This document shows positions 18,955 through 25,657 of a stretch of DNA of 25,657 bases, in pieces. Made by a program: the position numbers and the translations under genes. Position 1 is the first letter of the stretch, and every line of letters begins with the position of its first letter. Origin of the DNA: Chara braunii. Taxonomy: Eukaryota; Streptophyta; Charophyceae; Charales; Characeae. The notes beneath the pieces were generated by a model. The model did no database searches and had not been told where the DNA came from. It was given only the letters and a program-made list of their open reading frames with translations. The stretch lies in the NCBI GenBank assembly GCA_003427395.1, contig BFEA01000090.1:1368651-1394307 (forward strand). Direction: 5' to 3'.

Positions 18955-19560
18955 TCAAAATTCCTCATGTGTGTCTAGCATGGCTAGCTTGCCATGTGGG
19001 TCTATCCATGTGTCTCTAAATGTCCGAATGTCGTCGTCCCTTTGCTGTTGGTCTATAGTTGTGAAAATATCTTGTTTAAGTTCGTTCCATGCATTCTTGA
19101 TATTGGTCCGGATAAATTGAATAATCTCAGTTTTGCTTCTAAAAAACCAAATGTATGTTCATGTATCTGAAACGAGCATCGTGCTCTCCATATGACCATC
19201 AATATTATCAGTCTGGTCGTATGGTATAAAGTTTATTACTATATTCGAATAGTGTCCATTCTGAGGCCGATGGAAGCGGCATTCCTAACAACAATGCACA
19301 AGGTTGCCAGAGTAGATTCTTCCCTGTCAATGATCGCCAGACCGCATCCCACCACCTCCATATCTGGGATGCCATCGGGCATTCCAGCAAACAATGTTCT
19401 AGGTCTGCTCTTCTGGGGGGGAACGACCTCCTGTGACGCGCAACCTCACGCCCTGCGCTGTCTTCCGCTCGGAGTGTTTAAATTGCAGAAGGGGGCCTGG
19501 GAAAGATAGCGAGATGGGGTGTGCCATAGATTTTTGGAAAATTGAGTGTGGTGACACGGA
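18955..19560 (-). pseudogene. LINE ORF2 C-terminal fragment (zf-RVT region and tail)
   Basis: Read on the minus strand, this encodes PHLAIF, then ERKTAQGVRLRV, RRADLEHCLLECPMASQIWR and WWDAVWRSL, the usual layout of the zinc-knuckle region (C..C...H....C) after the reverse transcriptase of plant L1 elements, where HLFWECP.A...W is typical. Two stops follow near 19208, then an open stretch reads SKTEIIQFIRTNIKNAWNEL and ends at a stop codon at 18955-18957 after LAMLDTHEEF. At least two frameshifts lie upstream of the LEHC motif. It is truncated at the N-terminal side, and no poly-A (poly-T on the + strand) is visible next to the stop. It may be the 3' part of the same insertion event as the LINE at 22.4-24.5 kb or a separate copy. 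Confidence 0.75.
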
Positions 19561-21340
19561 CAGAACCGAAATCCCCTGTGCCGGTCCGACGTAGTAAGAA
19601 GAGAGGGTCCGTCACTACGCGAGTGTCAAGGGAGAAAAAAGTGCACGCGGTACGTTCGACGAGGGGAAGTTCAATCCAAAAAGTATCGTTGAACTTCCCA
19701 TCGGGCTGTTGCTCTTTGCTTCGTGTGAAAGGGAGCGGGTACGCATTGGTGTCTCGACTTTGGATCAAGTCCTGACGCCGCTCATTGCACAATTCAGAAT
19801 CTGACGTGGAGGGTCCCAGCCACGTAGCTCATTCCGTATGTTCGTCCTCACTCCGTACTCAATAGTGAAAGCCTTTTGATTGGTAACGCTCGAAGCGACA
19901 ACAACTGTTGCACAGAGTGATTGGCCAATGGGGCGCCACTGCCGTCCACGGAATGACGATCAACTCATTAAACGGTAATAGCAATGAATAAGGGGAAAAA
20001 TGCGTATCAATAATGACAAAGCCCGCACTGACAAATCCTGAGCACCGAGTTTCGGGAGGGGAATAATATCGGACGCTGATCTTAGCGACGGCTTCTCGTA
20101 CGTCCCACTCGCATACACGTGTCCTTTTCTCGTTGTACGGGAAGGGACGTGGCGGGGATACGAGAGGCCGACGCCCAGTCGGGTTGAGGTCGTCAGTCCA
20201 CATGTCAGTCCAATCAATCACAAGGGCCGGTTTTAAACAGTCATCGTCAATCCGACACCCATAAGGATCGACAATACACCATCTATCAATCGGGTTTTTC
20301 CGACGATCGCCTTTATTTACTTTGGTCATGCGAAGCAAAGTGAGAACATTTCTTCAATTCTCCCTAAAGATAATTCAGAGAGAGAGAGAGGGAGAGAGCA
20401 TTTGCGATGATCTAATGGTCTTGCCAAGAAGTTTCATACGGAAACCGTGGGGAAAGTACTCACATCAGGTGAGACACGGTAAGTGATCCATGCATGCAGG
20501 TCGTACGTGGCGCCCCTCTTCTTTTCTGGGAGATAGATCGCCTGTCAGGTTATGCGTAATGCATTCCGGATTGAAGACCCCTGGGTATTCTCCCGTCATC
20601 ACATCATGAACAAATCTAAACACTCTTGCATTCTTGAACAAAATCCCAACAATGTTGCTCTTGCCAATCACTCAACCATTCTCATGCATTCCATTCGCAA
20701 CAATTCTTCAGCCTAATCAAAGACCAGTCCATCAACGACAATCTACACTCGTGGTTACTACTCGCGGAAGGTGCGAAAATGACAGACATGCATCATTCAA
20801 CTTTCCGTGTGCTCTGCACCCCTGCCCCGTCATCCCTTGGCTAATCAAAACGCCGGCCCATTAGGCAACCATTCCATGAGATGAAAAGAAGTCCCGTCTT
20901 AACTGTCGTAAAGCTACACTCACACCAAAGAACAGATTCGAGACAAGGAGGTGCATCCACAGTAAAGTTCCGTCATGGCCCCAGGCCATTCATTCATCCA
21001 GCTCTGGTCGCTATCCTCATACATGCACCGACGATCCTGGCCGTCGTGTGCCACCTTCCACCACCCCGATCGTTACCCCGCCGACTTAGGTTCTGCACGG
21101 GCTTGACCCGATCCCACAGTCCGTCGTGGCGATTAGGCGTGCAGCCAGCCAGTCTACAGTCAACCCGTCGGGACTTTCCGACTCGCGACACATATACACA
21201 CCATCTAACCACTGCTTCCCGGAAGCTGGCTGACGAGTTTGCGGATGCGCTTGCGGAATTTATAGTTGCGAGAAGGGAGATAGATGCAGGGAAAGATGAA
21301 GAGTAGGACAAAGGAGGGTGAGGGAGGGCTTGAGGGTAAT
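19561..21340. other. ~50% GC stretch with unassigned ORFs
   Basis: The longest frame is on the minus strand, from an ATG at 20329 to a stop at 19859, 156 codons. It is rich in charged residues and Pro (for example DRWCIVDPYGC and WTDMWTDDLNP) and matches no family I know. A + strand frame from the ATG at 20881 (141 codons) ends in the helix-like LADEFADALAEFIVARREID, also unrecognised. At this GC content, frames of this length can arise by chance. (GA)n lies at 20381-20398. A real but unfamiliar gene or a degraded element cannot be excluded. Confidence 0.35.
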
Positions 21341-21540
21341 AGCCCGTCGAAAGCCATGTTGATCCCCCAAAGTCCGATCTCAGCCAATCAGAATCGTCGT
21401 GTAGTAGGGATCTCCTCGTACACGACGCTTCTCCTTGGCTAGCCCGTCGAAAGCCATGTTGATCCCCCAAAGTCCGATCTCAGCCAATCAGAATCGTCGT
21501 GTAGTAGAGATCTCCTCGTACACGACGCTTCTCCTTGGCT
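21341..21540. repeat. Exact-period 100-bp tandem duplication
   Basis: Copy 1 is 21341-21440 and copy 2 is 21441-21540; they differ only at 21408 (G) versus 21508 (A). Each contains CCAATCA on the + strand and GTACACGACG. Near identity in a window where everything else is badly decayed means the duplication is recent. As 100 is not a multiple of three, it shifts any frame crossing it, which argues against coding use. Confidence 0.95.
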
Positions 21541-22266
21541 AGATGGGAAAAGAGGATCGACCGGGTTTTCGAGCGTGGGTTTTAGAGCGGGAAGAAGAAA
21601 AGTGTGAAGGATAGCGCGAAACGGATCCAAGATCAGATAATCAAGAAAGAGAAAAAGGGCGCTCGCGGGGAAGGAGAGAGAAAAACAGTTACAGGGGAAG
21701 GGAGCAAGAAAGCATGTGCGCACGAGGGAGGACGCTGAGAGGAGCGCGAGAAGGAAGGAGGAGGGAGCTCATATGCATGGTGTCGAACAACAAAAGAAAA
21801 ATGGGCACCGAAACAGTTGCAGTTTTTCCCAGCCCTACGCTAATTCAAAAATTGAAATCACCATATCCGCGCACAAAGTAGGCGTGGGAAAAGAAAGAAA
21901 GTCCTACGTCTATCCATATTCCTACAAAATTCTCAGAGTTTTTCATGTCGAGGCCGAGAATATTCACGCGTGAAAGGACACGTCGAGTTCCATAAATTCT
22001 GGAATTCCTAACTGTCGAGCCGAATTCCGAGCGCGCTCGCTAAGGCGCACGTAATTCCCATACATTTCCAAATTACAAAAATGAAGGAATTTCAAGAATC
22101 ACTGGTGCTGACAAAAATACAGGTCTCGGCGAGGTACCTTTAATCGAAAAAAACACAGGGGTTTTCGGGGGCCGAGCAAGATACATCTTGATGCAAAAGA
22201 AACAAGGGGAGGGAAGGGGTCCGGAAGATGGCGCATGTCCGGAAGCTGGTACGTCATATGAAGTAG
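21541..22266. other. Purine-rich GC stretch then spacer
   Basis: 21541-21770 is strongly purine-rich on the + strand (GAGAGGAGCG and GGAAGGAGG words), so the minus strand would be a CT-rich leader of the kind seen in plant 5' UTRs. No gene could be attached to it. 21771-22266 contains repeated GAATTCC-type words near 21990-22060 but no recognised feature. Confidence 0.4.
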
Positions 22267-22388
22267 GAACATATTGGTGAGATGACTCCTTTGTGTTCCA
22301 GGCTCGACCTGGATACCAGCTAGTCTGGTGTTGGTAAGCACCGATGCCAAATCTGCCATTGCAGTGCTCACAGCGAGGTAGACATGAT
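22267..22388 (-). pseudogene. Second LINE reverse-transcriptase fragment
   Basis: The minus-strand frame reads LAVSTAMADLASVLTN, then RLAGIQVEPGTQRSHLTNMF. This is the segment between the PLSPYLF motif and the F.DD catalytic motif in L1-type RTs (helix, then GI.V, then the strand leading to the Asp pair). It breaks off at the point where ADD should follow. It sits just downstream of the longer LINE in the same orientation, yet encodes an RT part already present in that element, so it must come from another copy or a rearrangement. Confidence 0.55.
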
Positions 22389-22398
22389 TCCTGCTATT

Positions 22399-22620
22399 TT
22401 AGTCCATGACAGATTTGGTATCTGTCTGGGATCGAATGGGAAAGTCCATGAGCCAGCGCTGCTTGAGGCGGTCGTTAATAGCTGTTCTGGCATGGGTCGC
22501 TCTATATCCTTCCTTCATTGAGTATTGCCAGATCGGTAGTGGTTTCTCTCCTTCCCATTGCCATTCGGCAGGGTCAAATGGGCATCGTAGGCTGGTATGC
22601 CCAATACCCCTTGTGCTCAT
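22399..22620 (-). pseudogene. LINE ORF2, distal part before the junction
   Basis: The frame reads GHTSLRCPFDPAEWQWEGE, then PLPIWQYSMKEGYRATHA and LKQRWLMDFP. FDPAEW.W...PL...YS...GYR fits the segment that normally precedes the VW...R.RK.A.FLW part of plant L1 ORF2. GHTSLRCP could alternatively be half of an ORF1 zinc knuckle, but its order directly after the post-RT domain favours ORF2. It ends at a stop at 22399, right before the second RT fragment. Confidence 0.6.
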
Positions 22621-22789
22621 CTCCCACCACTCTGATCTTTAGTAGCTCCGCCCACCCGCAGTGTCTGTCCAGATCTTCGTTCCTGGTTAGTTTAGAGAAT
22701 TTCGATCCAGGCAGCTTCGGTTCGGAAGCCGTCAAGGCTGCGCGTGTGTCTGAGATCTCCTGTACTTAGTAGATCACCATGGGAATCGG

Positions 22790-23287
22790 TCAAGATGAAT
22801 GCAAGATTACCCAATCCTCTGCTTTGATCTTCTGGCCTTTCCTTAATACTAAGACCCAAGCCAGAGGGGTTGCCTCCTGCAGTTCTAGTAACTTATCCTG
22901 AAATTTTTTTGTGTGTTTGAAATGTGGTATGAGATCTTTTGCTGTTTTCCACTTTCCAGTAGACGCATCCCACAAATCTCCTACCGTGTAGATTCCTTTT
23001 CCGGGCCATGCCCGCCAGTGGGATTTAGTGGTTAACTGAAAAGGATGTCCTCTTGTGTCCAACACTTCTGGGTTACCGAAGACTGGTTGCCTCCATACCT
23101 CATGCCACCTTGGCGGGGTTGGGAGCTTTTTCGGTCCTATCTCTCTCCATTGGTGGAGGAGGTCCACCCAGAGGGGGTCATTTTTAAGATCATTCTTGAC
23201 CAACTTCGTGTGGAGGTGTCCCCCTCCTGTGAGTGTGACCTGTTGTATGAGGTTCTCAGGATGGTCCAATGGGCATTTGTGAGCCAT
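22790..23287 (-). pseudogene. LINE ORF2, post-RT domain
   Basis: After a frameshift near 23.24 kb the coding resumes as VTLTGGGHLHTKLVKNDLKN, PPRWHEVWRQPVFGNPEV, GHPFQLTTKSHWRAWPGKGI, YTVGDLWDAST and DLIPHFKHTKKFQD. The sequence P(L/V)..N......G.PF......W...GI..VGDLWD is characteristic of the region between RT and zinc knuckle in plant L1-type ORF2. It stops at TGA 22790-22792, and readable sequence continues in the same frame past that stop and a TAA at 22766 to about 22640. Confidence 0.9.
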
Positions 23288-24069
23288 GCCAGTGGATGTA
23301 TTGGCCTGTTCGGGTTGGATGGGGATGCCACATTTGCGAGTTGCAGCATTGTGAGGGGCGACCAGAGGACGTCATTGGCCATGAGCATTCGTATGATGAT
23401 TTTGAATATCAGTGCCTTAAACTGGTCTCCCGAGTCTAGGATGGCCAATCCCCCTCTGGCACGTGGCTGCGCCACGATCTTTCAGGCCACTCTCTTTATG
23501 GTTGTGGCTGAGCTGTGATCATTCCTCCATAAATAGGCGGCCACTGCTGACCTCATTCGGGCCACATTTCTGTCTCCCGGGTGCCAAAACGCTCCTTCAT
23601 ACCATATGGTGGACATGATTGCATTGTTAATGGCCAACGCCCTGCCGATAAACGAGGTGTCCAACCCCTTCCATTTGGCCAATTTCTGCATAACCAGGTG
23701 TGCAAGCACCTCCCCATGGTCCTTTGGGGGGCCGAGGGCTGTAAGCCGGACCCCGAGGACTCGGATGGCCTCTTCCCTTGGTTTCCAGTTGACTGCAGGT
23801 TGGGGGGGGGAGCAGGTTCCCCCGGGGTGCAACCACCATCCTTCTGTTTTGGTACCCCAGTTGACCGACATGTCTGCTGCCACTGAGAAGAGATGAATGG
23901 TATTCGCCAGGGCCTGCAGACTTTCTGGCATGGCCTTGATAAGGACTGTCAGGTCATCAGTGAAAAGGAAGGTTACTGGGATGCAATGGATTGGGAGTTC
24001 CGGTATTGATATGCGTTCAATCTCCGGGTTAGATCTAATAAGGGCTGCCAATGTCTCCATGACTAACAC
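23137..24069 (-). pseudogene. LINE RT, motifs 5-7, thumb and connection
   Basis: One frame, interrupted only by TGA at 23482-23484. It reads LLFVLVMETLAALIRSNPEI, then FLFTDDLTVLIKAMPESLQA with the catalytic Asp pair (family usually F/Y-A-D-D; here Ala is replaced by Thr), ADMSVNWGTKTE, IRVLGVRLTALGPP, KWKGLDTSFIGRALAINNAI and YLWRND. The stop falls where RVAW is normal in the family, followed at once by QPRARGGLAILD (usual P...GGL..LD). A TGG to TGA change would explain it. The same frame as 24139-24498 is regained after two compensating shifts. Confidence 0.93.
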
Positions 24070-24138
24070 AAAAAGAAGCAGGGCGATAGGTCTCCTTGCC
24101 TCACCGATCTTTGCAGGGGAAAGGGCGGTGAGAGGTGA

Positions 24139-24498
24139 CTATTTGGCATGATGTTTATTAATGCTCTTGCATGCAAGCAAGTGACCCAGTATCTCAAACA
24201 GACTCAAAATTATTTTCTGTAAGCACATGTCCAGGAAGCACCAATCCACATGGTCATAAGCCTTTTCGAAATCGATGAATAAGACTGTCGCTTCCACTCT
24301 CCTCTGTCGGGCATACTTGATTGTTTCGTTGACCAATAGTATGTTGTCTTGGATATTTTTGTTCGGGATGAAGCCTGTTTGGTCCATGTGGATTAGGCTT
24401 GACATATGTGGCAACAAGCGATTACCGAGCGCTTTCACCACCATTTTGTATGGGAGGGGAAGCAATGTTATGGGGCGGTAGTAATGTTGTAGGGCCAA
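24139..24498 (-). pseudogene. LINE RT, motifs 1-3
   Basis: It reads YRPITLLPLPYKMVVKALGN (first RT block), then QTGFIPNKNIQDNILLVNE (second), then FIDFEKAYDHVDWCFLDMC, which includes the first catalytic Asp (FIDFEKAYD). These are the conserved L1-type signatures of reverse transcriptase, which makes cDNA from element RNA at the target site. The frame opens at the truncation point with no ATG. Its end (after 24180) is out of frame: the correct continuation, INIMPNSHLSPPFPLQ and RSVRQGD, lies in the neighbouring frame down to about 24100. Confidence 0.93.
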
Positions 24499-24662
24499 AC
24501 CCAGGTAGATTTTCGAGCCTTAGTCGACCCCACTGCGGGTCCCAGTTGGCTCGGCCCGCCCACGCTCATGCTCAGGGCGCGAGCCGTTCGTCCCAGGGTC
24601 ACCCCCACCTAGTGCTTTGAGATGGATGGGGGTGGGCCATCGCGCGAGAGAGCTTTGACATT
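24499..24662. other. GC-rich flank of the LINE
   Basis: GC-rich sequence beyond the LINE truncation point. A short hairpin is possible between CACCCCC (24601-24607) and GGGGGTG (24628-24634). No gene or known repeat was recognised. Confidence 0.45.
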
Positions 24663-24715
24663 GGGGATGTAGCTCAACCCTCACGCCGGGTGGTAGTCTC
24701 GCTGGTCATTCCGCA
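24663..24715 (+). other. tRNA-like patch (possible SINE head or tRNA relic)
   Basis: The patch begins GGGGATGTAGCTCA, identical to the start of many plant nuclear tRNAs including the box A core TAGCTCA. A TGGTAG follows after an insert of about 14 bases, and GGTCATTCC near 24702 resembles a degraded box B (GGTTCRANTCC). No closing acceptor strand or anticodon arm can be folded, so it is not a functional tRNA. It could be the promoter head of a SINE or chance. Confidence 0.25.
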
Positions 24716-25615
24716 ACGCTGATTTTTTTTCGATTCTTTGTTGTGTTATCAAGCAATTGCTCCTTCCAATACGCAGGTAGTCCAGGGGTTCTTTGAGAGT
24801 TTTCTTCTTTTGTGCGCAGACTAAGCGTCGTCCTTAGACCGCGCACCATTTCCCTAACCCTTGTGTTCCTATGGCGTCATCGGGGTGCGGCGAAGCCGTC
24901 CTCCCCCTCGCCTCTATGCACCCCTCAGATCTTATAATTCACACTCAACTTATTGAAGCAGGCCCCTTAGTCTTTTCGGGGCCTTTACATGCATGCACAC
25001 ATGAATTCACATTTCCCTTGGCACGATTGTACTCCATTTTCTCATCTACATTCCAAGTCTCAAAAGCAAAGGTCTTTTCCATAGGTTGGTTTTATGCTAA
25101 GGGTACCGTAACCCCTTTGTCCCTCTCCCCTTTTCATTTTGATGCCCGGGTCCTCCCGATCCTATCCCGCTCAAGGCATCCTTAGCCTTCACTTACCTGC
25201 GCAATTCGACACAAAGCAAAAATTCATACAATCCCCCGTTGGGGATCAACACATAGCCCTTCCCACATGCCTATCTTTTCAAACTTTTTGCCTGTTCTTT
25301 GTTCTCTTTTCTTGGCTCAATCAGCCCATCCTCTTCTCATAGTCAGGCAGTCGGGGAAATGGTTGAGTCAAACTGACCTTGCTTTCACTTATACTTTCTT
25401 TCGGATTCCGCCTTTTTTTTCCACTTTCTCAACCGTCCTTTCCTTTGCCTTCTCGGTGGCACAAGGGACCGGCTACCCTCCCCTCGCCCTCTTTCTCCAC
25501 CAAGTGAGGTCTGATCTCTTCTTACCTTTTACACCCTGGCAATGTACCAAGCGAGGGGAGAAGGGTTAGTCATATGCCAAGTGAGAGGAAGAGAGAGAGG
25601 GAGACAAGGTGAACG

Positions 25616-25618
<3 letters not shown>
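24716..25618. other. Terminal spacer with a weak + strand frame
   Basis: A 104-codon + frame starts at 24871 with ATGGCG, a favourable plant start context, and reads MASSGCGEAVLPLASMHPSD, but beyond that it is Phe/Ser/Leu-rich and unrecognised. It could be a first exon or chance. A small inverted repeat (CTCCCCTCGC near 25478; GCGAGGGGAG near 25551) lies close to the end. Confidence 0.35.

Positions 25619-25657
<39 letters not shown>
25619..25657. repeat. (AG)n microsatellite at the window edge
   Basis: At least nineteen AG units running off the window; preceded by GA-rich sequence from about 25585. Confidence 0.95.

Larger units (their letters stand above)
22399..24498 (-). mobile_element. 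L1-type LINE, ORF2 pseudogene, 5'-truncated
   Basis: A minus-strand ORF2 remnant of about 2.1 kb contains, in order, the RT fingers and palm, thumb, connection and the start of the C-terminal region. It lacks the ORF1 and endonuclease parts (5' truncation is usual for LINEs) and the zinc-knuckle end. Lesions include two local frameshifts near 24.1-24.17 kb, an in-frame TGA at 23482, a frameshift near 23.24 kb, TGA at 22790, TAA at 22766 and a frameshift near 22.62 kb. It cannot encode an active enzyme. Element type follows from the RT motifs; the structure otherwise is typical of plant L1 clades. Confidence 0.93.

Noticed and set aside
20994-21470. Minus-strand ORF of 158 codons with a Ser-rich, transit-peptide-like stretch
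   Set aside because: It opens at a TTG with no early ATG, crosses the 100-bp duplication out of phase with the second copy, and has no recognisable domain.
22399-22640. LINE ORF1 zinc knuckle (GHTSLRCP)
   Set aside because: Only half a CCHC pattern is visible, and the adjoining sequence continues the ORF2 post-RT region in order.
24663-24740. Functional tRNA gene
   Set aside because: Only the 5' part and a poor box B are present; no acceptor stem partner or anticodon arm can be formed.

Overview
This is eukaryotic nuclear DNA, most probably from a land plant or a close green relative. It is AT-rich for the first 14 kb and of intermediate GC after about 14.5 kb. The evidence is three decayed pieces of L1-type LINE of the sort common in plant genomes, several hAT-type MITEs with exact 8-bp target duplications, many homopolymers and microsatellites, and no operon-like packing of genes. 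Two ambiguous bases (N at 9453 and 9462) fall in a poly-A-rich part of one MITE. I found no intact gene that I can name. The window reads as repeat-rich intergenic or heterochromatic sequence; I cannot name the species.

Layout. 1-800: (AC)n and unremarkable spacer. 798-1342: copy A of a dispersed GC-richer repeat whose diverged copy B lies at 12531-12992 on the same strand. 1895-2420: about four decayed copies of a ~122-bp tandem unit. 2612-3375: nine copies of a 20-bp core, CATTNTGCTTANAAACAATG, irregularly spaced. 4640-8110: a purine-rich, strand-asymmetric tract cut by three separate insertions: a small MITE (5002-5340), a 1.4-kb hAT-like element (5438-6840) and a 751-bp hAT MITE (7203-7953). 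The 5438-6840 element contains a second, shorter member of its own family (5550-5938), and that copy contains a 105-bp foldback (5831-5935), giving a three-level nest. A second copy of the 751-bp MITE family lies at 8981-9739 with its own perfect 8-bp target duplication.

9748-18950 holds minisatellites (48, 27, 39/40 and 17 bp), a foldback element with long inverted arms (about 14045-14525), faint possible coding remnants (10790-10965, 11270-12410, 14560-14945) and long stretches where I see nothing definite.

18955-24498 is dominated by minus-strand LINE sequence: a C-terminal zinc-knuckle and tail fragment (18955-19560), a small reverse-transcriptase fragment (22267-22388) and a long ORF2 pseudogene (22399-24498) covering the RT motifs, thumb and connection. 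Between them is a ~50% GC stretch with an exact-period 100-bp tandem duplication (21341-21540) and unassigned ORFs. 24499-25657 is GC-richer sequence with a weak tRNA-like patch and ends in (GA)n.

No genes cooperate here in any pathway. The biology is transposon history: insertion, nesting and decay by transitions. Every mismatch I compared between foldback arms, and those I compared in the MITE termini, is a transition, which fits long-term cytosine methylation. I see no previously undescribed functional system; the most distinctive structures are the nested hAT family and the two degenerate tandem arrays.
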